Positions 52,793 through 63,147 of a stretch of 64,000 nt of DNA are shown here, piece by piece; position 1 is the stretch's first letter, and every line of letters starts with the position of its first letter. The DNA lies in the NCBI RefSeq assembly GCF_002916655.1, contig NZ_PPSM01000057.1, positions 1 to 64,000 on the forward strand, in the 5' to 3' direction. The notes beneath the pieces are model-generated. The model saw only the letters and a program-made list of their open reading frames with translations. It made no database searches and had not been told where the DNA came from. The DNA is from Novosphingobium sp. HII-3. Its GTDB lineage: Bacteria > Pseudomonadota > Alphaproteobacteria > Sphingomonadales > Sphingomonadaceae. Made by a program: the position numbers and the translations under genes.

Positions 52793-53377
52793 ATGGACGT
52801 TCAACAGACCCGGTTCTCAGCGCAAGAAATTGCGGCGCTCGCCCGTCGCATAGATCGGCCGATCGTCCTTGTCGGGATGATGGGCGTAGGCAAGTCGAGC
52901 GTCGGCAAGAGGCTGGCAACCCTTCTGGACTGCCCCTTCGTCGACGCCGATGACGAAATCGAGCGCTCGGCGCAGATGACCATACCGGAAATCTTCGAAA
53001 CCTTCGGCGAAGACTACTTCCGAAACGGAGAGCGCCGGGTGATCGCCCGCCTCATTGCCGAAAGCGGCGCGGCGAAGAAGCGCATCGTCATAGCGACGGG
53101 GGGCGGCGCCTTCGTGAATGCGGAGACGCGTGCCCTGATCCTGGACAAGGCCATTACGATCTGGCTCGACAGCGAAGTCGATACGCTGGTCGAACGCACC
53201 GCCCGCAAGGACAACCGGCCGCTTCTGCGCAACGGCGACCCGCGCGAGATCCTGGCGCGCCTGCGGGAGGAGCGCGCACCCCATTACGCCCTTGCGCCGA
53301 TCCACGTCGTCAGTTGCAGCGGGCCGCATGTGCAGACAATCAACAAGGTGCTTCAGGAAATCTCGCAATGGCTGTGA
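52793..53377 (+). CDS. aroK: Shikimate kinase AroK
   Basis: The 194-residue P-loop kinase has Walker A GMMGVGKSSVGKRLA, the shikimate-binding DADDEIERSAQMTIPEIF with its conserved Asp, and the FRNGERRVIARLIAE and RPLLRNGDPREILARL segments of the lid. It phosphorylates shikimate to shikimate-3-phosphate. I start at ATG 52793; an upstream in-frame ATG at 52751 would leave the divergent gene start almost no promoter room. It overlaps aroB by 10 bp. Confidence 0.94.
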   Translation: MDVQQTRFSAQEIAALARRIDRPIVLVGMMGVGKSSVGKRLATLLDCPFVDADDEIERSAQMTIPEIFETFGEDYFRNGERRVIARLIAESGAAKKRIVIATGGGAFVNAETRALILDKAITIWLDSEVDTLVERTARKDNRPLLRNGDPREILARLREERAPHYALAPIHVVSCSGPHVQTINKVLQEISQWL

Positions 53378-54483
53378 TCCCCGTCGATATCGCCGCCCGC
53401 CCCTACGAGGTCCGCGTGGGTTCCGGGCTCCTCGCGACGATCGCCGAGAACTGCGCCGGCCGTCTGCGCAAGCGCGCCGTTCCGGTCATCACCGACAGCA
53501 ATGTGCACGCCGCCTGGGGCGCGGTAATCGACAAGAGCCTGCGCGAAGCCGGCCACGAACCGCGCTGGCGCATCCTTGCACCGGGCGAACAGACCAAATC
53601 GTGGGAGGAACTGGCCGCCACGGTGAACTGGCTCCTTGAGCTGGAGGTGGAGCGCGGGGACCACATCATTGCACTGGGTGGGGGCGTGATCGGCGATCTG
53701 ACGGGTTTCTGCGCATCCATCGTCAAGCGCGGCTGCCACTTCATCCAGGTGCCGACCACCCTTCTGGCGCAGGTCGATTCCAGCGTCGGCGGCAAGACCG
53801 CGATCAACACTCCGGCCGGCAAGAACCTGGTCGGCGCCTTTCACCAGCCGTCGCTTGTCCTTGCCGACCTTGCCGCACTGGACACGCTGCCGCAGCGGGA
53901 CCTGCGCGCTGGTTACGCCGAAGTGGTGAAATACGGCCTGATCGACGACGCCCCATTTTTCGCATGGTGTGCTGAGAACGGCGCGGCCATGCTGGCAGGC
54001 GATCCAGATCTTCGGGAATATGCCGTCGCCCACTCGGTCGCGGCCAAGGCCCGCATCGTCGCGGAGGACGAGTTCGAAACCACTGGTCGCCGCGCGCTTC
54101 TGAACCTGGGGCACACGTTCGGCCACGCTCTCGAGGCGGAAACCGGATTTTCGTCACAGCTCCTTCATGGAGAGGGCGTCGCTTTAGGGATGGTGCTGGC
54201 AGCGCGCTATTCGGCGCGGGGCGGGCTGATGCCGGCTGAAAGGGCAGAAGACGTGGCAAGGCATATAGGCGCGGTCGGCCTGCCGGCAAACCTCGCGGCG
54301 CTGGGTCTCGACTGCGACGGCCGCGGGCTCGTCCGCCACATGCTGCACGACAAGAAGATGGATGCGGGCACCCTGCCCTTCCTGCTCATGAAAGGCATCG
54401 GTCAGACCTACCTCGACAAGCAGGTCTCGCTGGACGATGTCGCCGTATTTCTCGACGAGCAACTCGCGCACCAGCCCGCCTGA
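53368..54483 (+). CDS. aroB: 3-dehydroquinate synthase AroB
   Basis: The 371-residue enzyme makes 3-dehydroquinate from DAHP, using NAD and a divalent metal. It has the NAD-binding GGGVIGDLTGFCASIVKRG, FIQVPTTLLAQVDSSVGGKTAIN, YAEVVKYGLI and the zinc-binding LNLGHTFGHALE motif. It begins inside aroK (overlap 10 bp), so the two steps of the shikimate pathway are made together. The earlier in-frame ATG at 53314 lies within aroK and is not used. Confidence 0.95.
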   Translation: MAVIPVDIAARPYEVRVGSGLLATIAENCAGRLRKRAVPVITDSNVHAAWGAVIDKSLREAGHEPRWRILAPGEQTKSWEELAATVNWLLELEVERGDHIIALGGGVIGDLTGFCASIVKRGCHFIQVPTTLLAQVDSSVGGKTAINTPAGKNLVGAFHQPSLVLADLAALDTLPQRDLRAGYAEVVKYGLIDDAPFFAWCAENGAAMLAGDPDLREYAVAHSVAAKARIVAEDEFETTGRRALLNLGHTFGHALEAETGFSSQLLHGEGVALGMVLAARYSARGGLMPAERAEDVARHIGAVGLPANLAALGLDCDGRGLVRHMLHDKKMDAGTLPFLLMKGIGQTYLDKQVSLDDVAVFLDEQLAHQPA

Positions 54484-54619
54484 GCTGGCGCTCTGCCCGG
54501 CCCGGCAGCCAGGCGCTTGCCCCGCCACCGTTCCTCTCCGCTTTTGACCTGCCGGAGGGTCCGTGCCATGGCTCGCTGCACGTTGGCGCCATGCGCCGCA
54601 AGATGATAACGGGTCCAAG

Positions 54620-56002
54620 ATGACGGCTGCAGAAGCAACCCCGAACCTCGACTTTCCAGAGGAAGCTACACACAACGACCGCGCCTTTCTCGGCCATCCA
54701 AAAGGGCTGGGGTACCTGGGACTGGTCGAGGCGTGCGAGCGATTCTCGTACTATTCCATGCAGACGCTGCTGACGCTTTACATGGTCAAGTACCTGCTGG
54801 TTCCTGGCCGCCAGGAGTCGGTGCTCGGTCTCGAATGGCTCAGCACCCATGTGTTCCCCGGCCTTCAGGGGCAGCCCCTCGCCTCGCAGATCTTCGGCGC
54901 CTACACGGCCCTCGTCTACCTGACCCCGATCCTCGGGGGCATTCTGGCGGATCTCGTGCTCGGCAGGCGCGCCGCCCTGATCGCGGGCGGCGTGATCATG
55001 TCGATCGGCCATTTCCTGATGGCTTTCGAGAGCGCCTTCCTCCTCGCGCTCGTTTCTCTCGTCATCGGCGTCGGCCTTTTCAAGGGCAACATCGCCAGCC
55101 AGGTGGGCGAACTCTACAGGCCCGAGGACAGCCGCAGGGCCATGGCGTTCCAGATCTTCTATATCTTCATCAACGTGTCAGTCATCGCCGCTCCTCTGAT
55201 CTCGGGTACGCTCGGTGAGAAGGTCGGTTGGCACTGGGGCTTCGGCTCGGCCGGCGTGGTCATGGTGATCGGCCTGGTCATCTATCTGTACGCCCGGCCC
55301 TGGCTGCCGGCAGCCACGCGGAAAACCCGCTCGGCCGAGCCACGCGCCCGCTTTCGCAAGGGGGACGGCCCGCGGCTCCTCGCCGTGCTGCTCCTCGTGC
55401 CGATCATGGGCGTGTCGCTGCTGACCAATCAGCAGATCTTCAACGCCTATCTCATCTGGGCGGACCAGCAGTTCCAGCTCTCCTTCATGGGCACGACGCT
55501 GCCGACAAGTTGGATGATCACCGTGGACGCCACCCTAAGCTTCTCGATGCTTGTCGCTGTGGCAGCGTTCTGGGCCTTCATCAGCAGGCGGACGGGGCGC
55601 GAGCTGGATGATCTGGGCAAGATGGTGCTGGGCTGCGCCTTCATCATCGCCGGCGGCGGTTGCCTCTACATGGCGGCCGCCACGCAGGGCACCGGCAAGA
55701 TCGGCCTGTTCTGGCCAGTGCTTTTCCATCTGGTGAACTCGATCGGCTTTGCGCACCTCCTGCCGGTTAGCCTCGCCCTGTTCACGCGGCTGGCCCCGGG
55801 GGCGTTGAACGCCTCAATCGTCGGTATCTATTATCTTGCGTTTTTCGGCGCCAATCTCGCTGTTGGCAAGATCGGGTCGCTGTTCGAGACCATGCCTGCG
55901 ACTCAGTTCTGGCTGCTCCACATGGCCTCGGCCGCGGCCGCGCTGGTGGGCTTTGGCCTGTTCAAACTGTTCTTCGCCAGAAGGCTGATGGGCACGAGCT
56001 AG
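54620..56002 (+). CDS. POT-family peptide/proton symporter
   Basis: The 460-residue protein has about twelve to fourteen membrane segments and the POT N-terminal signature ACERFSYYSMQTLL (ExxERFxYY). A second motif, GVGLFKGNIASQVGELYRPEDSRR, is the POT-family proton-coupled peptide transport motif. It imports di- and tripeptides with protons. Start at 54620; an ATG 19 codons upstream lacks similarity. An unrelated small membrane frame follows after 14 bp. Confidence 0.9.
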   Translation: MTAAEATPNLDFPEEATHNDRAFLGHPKGLGYLGLVEACERFSYYSMQTLLTLYMVKYLLVPGRQESVLGLEWLSTHVFPGLQGQPLASQIFGAYTALVYLTPILGGILADLVLGRRAALIAGGVIMSIGHFLMAFESAFLLALVSLVIGVGLFKGNIASQVGELYRPEDSRRAMAFQIFYIFINVSVIAAPLISGTLGEKVGWHWGFGSAGVVMVIGLVIYLYARPWLPAATRKTRSAEPRARFRKGDGPRLLAVLLLVPIMGVSLLTNQQIFNAYLIWADQQFQLSFMGTTLPTSWMITVDATLSFSMLVAVAAFWAFISRRTGRELDDLGKMVLGCAFIIAGGGCLYMAAATQGTGKIGLFWPVLFHLVNSIGFAHLLPVSLALFTRLAPGALNASIVGIYYLAFFGANLAVGKIGSLFETMPATQFWLLHMASAAAALVGFGLFKLFFARRLMGTS

Positions 56003-56016
56003 GAGACAATCGCATC

Positions 56017-56193
56017 ATGGCGGTGATCGGCTGCCTTCTGCTTATCGTGCTGCCCCTGCTTGGCCTGATCGTCGGTGGTCTGCTGTGGGGAACCGAAGGC
56101 ATGCGATGGGGCGCGGGAATCGGCTTTGTCCTCGCCCTCGCCGTGCTTGGTGGCAGCACTTACGCTCTGGTGAGGGCCACTCGCCGCAAATAG
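56017..56193 (+). CDS. Small two-TM protein (58 aa)
   Basis: ATG at 56017, with AGGAG 11 bases upstream, encodes 58 residues: two hydrophobic segments (MAVIGCLLLIVLPLLGLIVG and IGFVLALAVLGGSTYALV) separated by GLLWGTEGMRWGAG, ending in VRATRRK. It lies 14 bp after the POT transporter gene, probably in the same operon. No homologue is recognised, but the composition and the ribosome site support a real membrane peptide. Confidence 0.5.
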   Translation: MAVIGCLLLIVLPLLGLIVGGLLWGTEGMRWGAGIGFVLALAVLGGSTYALVRATRRK

Positions 56194-56200
56194 CAGGTCA

Positions 56201-56980
56201 TCAACCGAAGACAGCGACCGACTGAAGCCCCATCATCGCGGCACTGCCCTCGCTGTTCCACTGGCCGATGTGCTCGCTTGCCGCGCCCTGCGCACAGTAG
56301 GGGCTGGTCGACCGTATCAACCACCAGCCATCCGCAGAGGGCGTCGGCTCGATCATGTTGACGTGCCAGTGCATCGAGGAGATGGGCACCGCAAAGTCGA
56401 GAAGGGGGAGCACCGCCGTCGGCAGGGCGTCTCCGACCAGGACGCATTCGACCTCCGGGTGGAGGCCCTCCCGCGCCTTCGCCCGCACCCACCAGCAAAG
56501 GTCCGCCTCTCCAGGCGCGGCCTTGGGCAAGGCAAACCGCGACTCAAAATGGGTGCGCAGGAAGGCCGGGGAACGCTCTGTCGGGACCGGCCGCGCCTCG
56601 CTCACCGGGATGAGATCCCGCGGCATGGTGTAATGATCGAGCGCGACCACGCTCTCGATCCGGCGCATGAACACGAAACTGGCCGTGAAGCCGACGCCGC
56701 TCGCGCCGCTGAGCTCAACGGAAATCCAGGTGGCGTTCCGGCCCCGGCGAAGCACCCGGGATCGCGCCTCCACTCGGCCGGCCAGCGGCGCGACCATGGC
56801 GAACTGACCCGACCGCAGCGGCGGCAGATCCTGATCGACGCACCGCGCCGCAGCTAGAGCGATCGCGGAGGTGAGGCCGCCGTAGGCGGTGCGCCCCTGG
56901 AGCCAATCCTCCGCGATGGCCACGGCAAAGCCGTCTTCCAGCGGTTCCGCCTCGCTCAGCAGCTGAGGAAGACCCGGCAT
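56201..56980 (-). CDS. Acyl-CoA thioesterase-like protein (double hot-dog type)
   Basis: A 259-residue protein with features of TesB/4HBT-type double hot-dog thioesterases: GRTAYGGLTSAIALAAARCV near the N terminus (the YGG... helix), SGQFAMVAPLAGRVEARSRVLRRGRN, and FVFMRRI. Typical TesB catalytic Asp/Thr/Gln positions cannot be confirmed by eye. It is the last gene of the leftward propionyl-CoA cluster, 0 bp after csaA, suggesting CoA-thioester turnover. Confidence 0.72.
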   Translation of the reverse strand: MPGLPQLLSEAEPLEDGFAVAIAEDWLQGRTAYGGLTSAIALAAARCVDQDLPPLRSGQFAMVAPLAGRVEARSRVLRRGRNATWISVELSGASGVGFTASFVFMRRIESVVALDHYTMPRDLIPVSEARPVPTERSPAFLRTHFESRFALPKAAPGEADLCWWVRAKAREGLHPEVECVLVGDALPTAVLPLLDFAVPISSMHWHVNMIEPTPSADGWWLIRSTSPYCAQGAASEHIGQWNSEGSAAMMGLQSVAVFG

Positions 56981-57354
56981 CAGAAAAGGCGCGCGCCGTT
57001 CGGAACCGGCTTGTCCGGCGAGAACAGCGTCACGCGCCCCTCTTCATCCGCAAAGCCCAGCGTCAACGCTTCGGACAGCGCCTTCCCGATCTGGCGCGAA
57101 GGGAAGTTGACGACCGCGGCGACCTGCCGCCCCACAAGCTCTTCGGGCGAATAGAGCGCGGCCACCTGGCCCACGCTCTTCTTCTCCCCGACCCCGGGAC
57201 CGAAATCGATCCGCAGCCGATAGCTTGGCTTGCGGGCTCCCTCATAGACTTCCGCAGCGACAATGGTGCCGATGCGAATATCCACCTTTAGGAATTCGTC
57301 GAAGCCAATCTGCTCGGCGGGGGGCGCCGCAGGGTCGTGGTCGAGGTGCATCAC
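56980..57354 (-). CDS. csaA: tRNA-binding domain protein CsaA
   Basis: The 124-residue protein is a single tRNA-binding (EMAP/TRBP111) OB-fold: FLKVDIRIGTIVAAEVYEGARKPSYRLRIDFG, with VGQVAALYSPEELVGRQVAAVVNF following. CsaA is a small dimeric chaperone-like protein linked to secretion and also proposed to bind tRNA. It overlaps the carboxylase gene by 4 bp. Confidence 0.88.
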   Translation of the reverse strand: MMHLDHDPAAPPAEQIGFDEFLKVDIRIGTIVAAEVYEGARKPSYRLRIDFGPGVGEKKSVGQVAALYSPEELVGRQVAAVVNFPSRQIGKALSEALTLGFADEEGRVTLFSPDKPVPNGARLF

Positions 57355-59372
57355 TCCATCTCGAGGATGATCGCATCCACGGCAAGGCTCTCGCCCGCCC
57401 TAGCGTTGACGGCCTTCACCACGCCCGCCTTCTCGGCACGCAGGATATTTTCCATCTTCATGGCTTCGACGACTGCAAGCGGCTGCCCCGCTTCGACCTT
57501 GTCCCCCTCACCCACATGGAGTGCAACGAGCAGGCCCGGCATCGGACAGATCAGGAAGCGCGAAAGATCCGGCGGGACCTTTTCGATCATGTGCCGGGTG
57601 AGCTTGGCCATACCGGCCGGCAGACAGCCGACCTTATGGACAGCGCCGCGTGTCGTCATCCTAAAGCCCGTGCGGGTCACTTCCAGCTTCAGCGTCAGGT
57701 CCTCGCCGTCCACCTCGGCATCCACGAAGCGGTCCCCCGGGGTGTATTCGAGGGCAAGGTCGACCTCCTCGCCATTGACGGTCACCACATCCTCGTCGAT
57801 CGACACCTCGTAGACGTCCTTGTCGATGGTGACAGTCCAGTCGCCCGGCGGGTCGAGCGGAGCCCCCAACTGGCCTTCGACGCGCCGTGCGCGATCAGCC
57901 CGGGCGGTGGCAACGAACGCGGCGACCGCAGCCAGCTGCACCTTGAGCTCGTCCGATGCGGGCGCGCCGGTGAATCCTTCCGGATATTCCTCGGCGATGA
58001 AACCGGTGGTCAGTTCGCCCGAGCGGAAGCGCGGGTGCTGCATGATGGCCGAAACAAAGTCGATGTTGTGGCCAAGGCCCTCGATCTCAAAGGCGTCGAG
58101 CGCGGCAATCTGCTTGTCCGCCGCCTCGTCGCGCGTTTCGCCCCAGGTGATCAGCTTGGCGATCATCGGATCGTAGAACATCGAGACTTCGCCGCCTTCG
58201 TAGACGCCGTCGTCCACGCGAATACCGTCCACGCCGCGGCGGCCGTTCTCCTCACCATCATCCGTCCAGCCCTCGACTGGCGGATTGTAGCGCACAAGGC
58301 GGCCCGTCGAGGGCAGGAAGCCGCGATAGGGATCTTCGGCGTAGACGCGGTTCTCGATGGCCCAGCCATCGATCTTCACGTCGTCCTGCGTCATCTCCAG
58401 CTTCTCGCCGGCAGCGACGCGGATCATCTGCTCCACGAGGTCGACGCCGGTGATCGCTTCGGTGACCGGGTGCTCCACCTGCAGGCGGGTGTTCATCTCA
58501 AGGAAGTAGAAGCTCTCGCCCGTCGGGTCCGCGCCCGAAACGATCAGTTCCACGGTGCCCGCCGAATAGTAGCCCACCGCGCGCGACAGAGCGACGCACT
58601 GCTCGCCCATGGCCTTGCGCATGGCGGGCGTGACGAAGGGCGACGGCGCTTCCTCCACCACCTTCTGGTGGCGGCGCTGGATCGAGCACTCGCGCTCGTT
58701 CAGATAAAGGATGTTGCCGTGCTTATCGCCGAGGATCTGGATCTCGATGTGGCGCGGGTTGAGGATGAACTTTTCGATGAAGACGCGGTCGTCGCCGAAG
58801 GAATTGAGGCCCTCGCGCTTCACGCTCTCGAAGCCTTCGCGCACGTCCTGCTCGGTGTAGGCCAGGCGCATGCCTTTGCCGCCGCCGCCAGCCGAAGCCT
58901 TCATCATCACCGGGTAGCCGATCTCGTTCGAGATGCGCACAGCGTGCTCGGTGTCCTCGATCTCGCCGACGAAGCCGGGAACGACATTGACACCCGCTTC
59001 CTTGGCCAGCTTCTTGGACTCGATCTTGTCACCCATCGCGGCGATCGCGCCTACGGGCGGCCCGATGAACTCGATGCCTTCCGCTGCCAGCGCCTCGGCA
59101 AACGACGTCCGCTCGGACAGGAAGCCGTAGCCCGGATGAACCGCTTCGGCGCCGGTCTGCTTGCAGGCGGCGATGATCTTGTCGGCAATCAGGTAGGACT
59201 GCGCGGCCGGCGCCGGGCCGATGTGAACCGCCTCATCGGCCATCTGCACGAACGGTGCGCGGGCGTCGGCATCGGAATAGACGGCTACCGTCTGGATGCC
59301 CATGCGGCGTGCGGTCTTGATCACACGGCAGGCAATCTCGCCCCGGTTTGCGATCAGGATTTTCTTGAACAT
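57351..59372 (-). CDS. pccA: Propionyl/acetyl-CoA carboxylase biotin-carboxylase (alpha) subunit
   Basis: The 673-residue chain has a biotin carboxylase domain (N-terminal MFKKILIANRGEIACRVIKTARRMG, GGGGKGMRLAYTEQDVREG with the ATP-grasp loop, RDCSIQRRHQK region, EMNTRLQVEHPVTE), a middle BT-like domain, and a C-terminal biotinyl domain. The biotin attachment motif is EAMKMEN with Lys639. In this cluster with mutase and epimerase it is most likely the propionyl-CoA carboxylase alpha subunit, making (S)-methylmalonyl-CoA; the beta subunit is not in the window. Acetyl-CoA carboxylase is less likely because no accB/accC pair is seen. Confidence 0.9.
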   Translation of the reverse strand: MFKKILIANRGEIACRVIKTARRMGIQTVAVYSDADARAPFVQMADEAVHIGPAPAAQSYLIADKIIAACKQTGAEAVHPGYGFLSERTSFAEALAAEGIEFIGPPVGAIAAMGDKIESKKLAKEAGVNVVPGFVGEIEDTEHAVRISNEIGYPVMMKASAGGGGKGMRLAYTEQDVREGFESVKREGLNSFGDDRVFIEKFILNPRHIEIQILGDKHGNILYLNERECSIQRRHQKVVEEAPSPFVTPAMRKAMGEQCVALSRAVGYYSAGTVELIVSGADPTGESFYFLEMNTRLQVEHPVTEAITGVDLVEQMIRVAAGEKLEMTQDDVKIDGWAIENRVYAEDPYRGFLPSTGRLVRYNPPVEGWTDDGEENGRRGVDGIRVDDGVYEGGEVSMFYDPMIAKLITWGETRDEAADKQIAALDAFEIEGLGHNIDFVSAIMQHPRFRSGELTTGFIAEEYPEGFTGAPASDELKVQLAAVAAFVATARADRARRVEGQLGAPLDPPGDWTVTIDKDVYEVSIDEDVVTVNGEEVDLALEYTPGDRFVDAEVDGEDLTLKLEVTRTGFRMTTRGAVHKVGCLPAGMAKLTRHMIEKVPPDLSRFLICPMPGLLVALHVGEGDKVEAGQPLAVVEAMKMENILRAEKAGVVKAVNARAGESLAVDAIILEME

Positions 59373-59740
59373 CAGTTCCCCGTCTCCACGTATCCGCGCA
59401 GCTGTTTCGTGCGCGCTTCGGTCAATTCCCTGAGGCAGCCGTTCTGCTGCAGCGGCCAGATCGTGCCGCTTTCCTCACGCGGGCCGTTCTCCGCCAGGCA
59501 CTGGGCGTCGCGCCAGGTGAGCCACTTTCGCTGCGCATCGAGCAGCCGAGTGAAATTTCCGCCGGGGCCCTGCTGGTCGGTCGCCTTCGCCGCCGCAGCC
59601 GCCCTCCTCCAAGCCTCATTCATCACCCGATCGGCCGATTGGAAGTCGCGGTACGAACAGACGTTCATGTCCGTCTGCGTCATCGCGTTGGCGCAATCGG
59701 TCGTGGGCTCCGAGGCGAGGAGGAGGATCGGCAGGATCAC
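59372..59740 (-). CDS. LprI-family small cysteine-containing protein
   Basis: The 122-residue protein begins MILPILLLASEPTTDCANAM, a short signal-type segment. It has the Cys-rich LprI (DUF1311) pattern: TDCANAMTQTDMNVC, WRRAAAAA, LLDAQRKWLTWRDAQC and NGCLRELTEARTKQL. LprI proteins of mycobacteria inhibit lysozyme; here the role is unclear. It lies between bioB and the carboxylase gene, its start 8 bp after the bioB stop, and does not obviously belong to the pathway. Confidence 0.8.
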   Translation of the reverse strand: MILPILLLASEPTTDCANAMTQTDMNVCSYRDFQSADRVMNEAWRRAAAAAKATDQQGPGGNFTRLLDAQRKWLTWRDAQCLAENGPREESGTIWPLQQNGCLRELTEARTKQLRGYVETGN

Positions 59741-59747
59741 CGCTTGA

Positions 59748-60803
59748 TCACTCGGCCGCTTCCAGCTTCGCGCAGCCCCTGGGCATGCGCTGGGCCTCGA
59801 CCTGCGCGGGCGTCAGTTCGATGGCCATCGGCTTGATGCCGAGGCGTGCGAACATCGCGAGATCGTTGTCGTCGCCCGCGTTGGGGGCGGTCAAGAGCTT
59901 GTCGCCGGTGAAGATCGAGTTCGCGCCGGCCATGAAGCACATCGCCTGCGTCATCTCCGACATCGATTCGCGCCCGGCCGAGAGGCGCACCATCGATTGC
60001 GGCATGGTGATGCGTGCCACCGCCACGGTGCGCACGAACTCCACGTCATCGATCTTGGCGAGCGGCGTGTCGGCCAGCATGTCGCCCAGCACGGTGCCCT
60101 TCACCGGCACCAGCGCGTTGACCGGCACTGACTGCGGATGGTCGGGCAGCGTCGCCAGCGTGTGGATGAAACCGACGCGGTCAGCGCGGGTCTCCCCCAT
60201 CCCGACAATGCCGCCCGAGCACACGTTAATGCCCGCCATGCGCACGTTCGACAGCGTTTCGAGGCGATCGTCCATCGTGCGCGTGGTGATGACCCGGTCG
60301 TAGCGTTCGGGCGAAGTGTCGATGTTGTGGTTGTAGTAGTCCAGGCCCGCTTCGCTCAGCATGTCCGCCTGCTCAGGCGTCAGCATGCCCAGCGTCATGC
60401 AGGTTTCCATGCCCATCGCACGCACGCCCTTCACCATCTCGATGATGGCGGGCATGTCGCGGTCCTTGGGGTTGCGCCAGGCCGCGCCCATACAGAAACG
60501 GGTGGAACCCTGGTCGGCCGCCTGCGCCGCGCGCTGGAGCACCGCTTGCACTTCCATCAGCTTGGTCGCCTTGACGCCGCTTTCGGCATGGACCGACTGC
60601 GAACAGTAACCGCAATCCTCCACGCACCCGCCGGTCTTGATCGAGAGCAGCGTGGAAAGCTGCACCTCGTTTGCCGGATGGCTGGCGCGATGCACTTCGG
60701 CCGCGCGAAAGACCAGCTCCGTGAAGGGCAGGTCAAACAGGGCAGCGATTTCCTCGCGGGTCCAGTCGTTACGGGGAGCGATTGCGGATACGGTCATAGT
60801 CAT
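59748..60803 (-). CDS. bioB: Biotin synthase BioB
   Basis: This radical-SAM enzyme inserts sulfur into dethiobiotin. The 351-residue protein has the CxxxCxxC cluster in [13 protein letters not shown] (iron-sulfur and SAM), the [15 protein letters not shown] region and [13 protein letters not shown]. The motif [17 protein letters not shown] and the [12 protein letters not shown] arginine for the second cluster are also present. It lies inside the propionyl-CoA cluster, whose carboxylase needs biotin. No bioA/D/F genes are visible here. Confidence 0.95.
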   Translation of the reverse strand: MTMTVSAIAPRNDWTREEIAALFDLPFTELVFRAAEVHRASHPANEVQLSTLLSIKTGGCVEDCGYCSQSVHAESGVKATKLMEVQAVLQRAAQAADQGSTRFCMGAAWRNPKDRDMPAIIEMVKGVRAMGMETCMTLGMLTPEQADMLSEAGLDYYNHNIDTSPERYDRVITTRTMDDRLETLSNVRMAGINVCSGGIVGMGETRADRVGFIHTLATLPDHPQSVPVNALVPVKGTVLGDMLADTPLAKIDDVEFVRTVAVARITMPQSMVRLSAGRESMSEMTQAMCFMAGANSIFTGDKLLTAPNAGDDNDLAMFARLGIKPMAIELTPAQVEAQRMPRGCAKLEAAE

Positions 60804-60868
60804 TCCTTAGCTGGCCAGGGCCAAGCCTGCGTCATAGACGCTGGCGGTGCCCTGATCCAGCATCAGCC

Positions 60869-63028
60869 TTACTCGGCCGCCTGCAGGTCGGAACCGAGTG
60901 GCGGCATGTTGTGGCCGAGCAGCCTGAGCACGTCGGCCGCGCACTCCACCACGTTGGATCCCGGGCCGTAGATGCCCTGAACGCCGGCGTTGCGCAGGAA
61001 CTCGTAGTCCTGCGGCGGAATGACGCCCCCGGCGATCACCTTCACATCGTTGCGACCCGCCTCGCGGAGCCTGTTGATGAGTTCCGGGATCAGGGTCTTG
61101 TGGCCGGCTGCCAGCGACGAGGCGCCGACGACGTCGACTTCGTTCTCCAGCGCCAGCACCACCGTTTCCTCAGGCGTCTGGAACAGCGGGCCGGACACGA
61201 CATCAAAGCCCATGTCGCCGAAGGCAGAGGCAATGACATTGGCGCCGCGGTCATGTCCGTCCTGGCCCATCTTGGCGACCAGCAGCTTGGGCTTGCGACC
61301 AAGGCGACGTTCCACCGCAGCCACGCCGTCGAGCACCTGCTGCCAGCGCGGATCACCTGCGTAAGGCGCGGCGTAGACGCCCTTAACAGGAGTGGGCTGG
61401 GTGCCGTAGCGCTGGAAGCTCTCTTCCATAGCGCTGCTAATCTCGCCCAGAGTCGCGCGGGCGCGCGCGGCTTCGACGGCAAGGGCCAGCAAGTTGTTTT
61501 CGAGGCTCGCGGGTGCCGCGGCTCCGTCGCGCAGCGCCTGGAGTGCAGCCTGGCAGGCGGCTTCGTCGCGCTCTGCCTTGACCTTGTTTATGCGGGCAAT
61601 CTGGGCCTCGCGCACCTTTGCGTTATCGACCTCCAGAGTTTCGAGAAGGTCTTCGTTGGCGAGGCGGTACTTGTTGACGCCGACGATCACATCCTCGCCC
61701 CGATCGACGCGGGCCTGACGGGCGGCGGCGGCTTCCTCGATCATCGCCTTGGGCCAGCCCGCCGCAACGGCCTTCGCCATGCCGCCTTCCGCTTCGACGC
61801 GCTGGATGATTTCCCAGGCCTTGTCGACCAGTTCCTGCGTCAACGCCTCGATATAGTAGGAGCCGCCCAAAGGATCGACCACCTTGGTCATCCCGGTCTC
61901 TTCCTGAATGACGATCTGCGTGTTGCGGGCGATACGGGCCGAGAAGTCGGTGGGCAGGGCGATCGCCTCATCCAGCGCATTCGTGTGGAGCGATTGAGTG
62001 CCGCCCAGCATTGCGGCCATCGCCTCGATCGTCGTGCGGATGACGTTGTTGTAGGGGTCCTGCTCCTGCAGCGATACGCCCGAAGTCTGGCAGTGCGTGC
62101 GCAGCATCTTTGAGCGCTCGTCCTTCGCGCCGAGGTTCGTCATCACGCGGTGCCAGAGCACACGCGCCGCGCGCAGCTTGGCGACTTCCATGAAGAAGTT
62201 CATACCGATGGCGAAGAAGAACGAGAGGCGGCCGGCGAACTTGTCGATGTCAAGGCCCGAAGCGACGCCGTACTTCACGTATTCGGCACCGTCGGCGATG
62301 GTGAACGCCAGTTCCTGGACCTGCGTCGCACCGGCTTCCTGCATATGGTAGCCGGAGATCGAGATCGAGTTGAACTTGGGCATCTCCCGGCTGGTGTAGC
62401 CGAAGATGTCGGAAATGATCCGCATGCTCGGCTCGGGCGGGTAGATGTAGGTGTTGCGGACCATGAACTCCTTGAGGATGTCATTCTGGATGGTCCCGTC
62501 GAGCAGCCTGCGCTCAACGCCCTGCTCTTCACCGGCGACGATAAAGAACGCAAGGATCGGGATCACCGCGCCGTTCATGGTCATCGAGACGGACATCTGG
62601 TCGAGCGGGATGCCGTCGAACAGGATCTTCATGTCCTCCACCGAATCGATCGCGACGCCCGCCTTACCGACATCGCCCACCACGCGCGGGTGATCCGAAT
62701 CGTAGCCGCGGTGCGTGGCGAGGTCGAACGCGACCGACAGGCCCTTCTGACCGGCCGCCAGGTTGCGGCGATAGAACGCGTTCGACTCCTCGGCAGTGGA
62801 GAACCCGGCGTACTGGCGGATGGTCCAGGGGCGGCCGGCATACATCGATGCGCGCACGCCGCGCGTGAAGGGCGCAAAGCCGGGGAGGCCGGGATCGACG
62901 GTCACGTCCTCAGCGGTGTAGAGCGGTTTCACCGCGATGCCCTCGGGCGTGTTCCAGGTCAGGTCCTTGCCCTTGACCTCCTTCGCCGCCGCAGCCTGCC
63001 AGCTTTCGAAGGTGGGTTTATCGGTCAT
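60869..63028 (-). CDS. scpA: Methylmalonyl-CoA mutase
   Basis: The 719-residue mutase interconverts (R)-methylmalonyl-CoA and succinyl-CoA using adenosylcobalamin. It has the substrate domain ([47 protein letters not shown]) and a C-terminal cobalamin domain with the DxHxxG motif in [18 protein letters not shown]. The single-chain type (ScpA/MCM homodimer) is consistent with its length. It lies 65 bp upstream of bioB and is 120 bp downstream of the epimerase gene. Confidence 0.96.
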   Translation of the reverse strand: MTDKPTFESWQAAAAKEVKGKDLTWNTPEGIAVKPLYTAEDVTVDPGLPGFAPFTRGVRASMYAGRPWTIRQYAGFSTAEESNAFYRRNLAAGQKGLSVAFDLATHRGYDSDHPRVVGDVGKAGVAIDSVEDMKILFDGIPLDQMSVSMTMNGAVIPILAFFIVAGEEQGVERRLLDGTIQNDILKEFMVRNTYIYPPEPSMRIISDIFGYTSREMPKFNSISISGYHMQEAGATQVQELAFTIADGAEYVKYGVASGLDIDKFAGRLSFFFAIGMNFFMEVAKLRAARVLWHRVMTNLGAKDERSKMLRTHCQTSGVSLQEQDPYNNVIRTTIEAMAAMLGGTQSLHTNALDEAIALPTDFSARIARNTQIVIQEETGMTKVVDPLGGSYYIEALTQELVDKAWEIIQRVEAEGGMAKAVAAGWPKAMIEEAAAARQARVDRGEDVIVGVNKYRLANEDLLETLEVDNAKVREAQIARINKVKAERDEAACQAALQALRDGAAAPASLENNLLALAVEAARARATLGEISSAMEESFQRYGTQPTPVKGVYAAPYAGDPRWQQVLDGVAAVERRLGRKPKLLVAKMGQDGHDRGANVIASAFGDMGFDVVSGPLFQTPEETVVLALENEVDVVGASSLAAGHKTLIPELINRLREAGRNDVKVIAGGVIPPQDYEFLRNAGVQGIYGPGSNVVECAADVLRLLGHNMPPLGSDLQAAE

Positions 63029-63147
63029 CGCGTTGCCTCGCCAAATCGCGGTGCTGAAGCCGTTTCAGCATCCGCCTCTTGTTCTAGATCGTTCTTCGTC
63101 AGTTCAGGTTTTTCCAAGCCCCGGGACTTCGAGGAACCTCGTATGCC

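Noticed and set aside
57225..59747. 840-residue plus-strand frame
   Set aside because: It is antisense to the carboxylase gene. The sequence has no domain and the opposite strand encodes a full biotin carboxylase.
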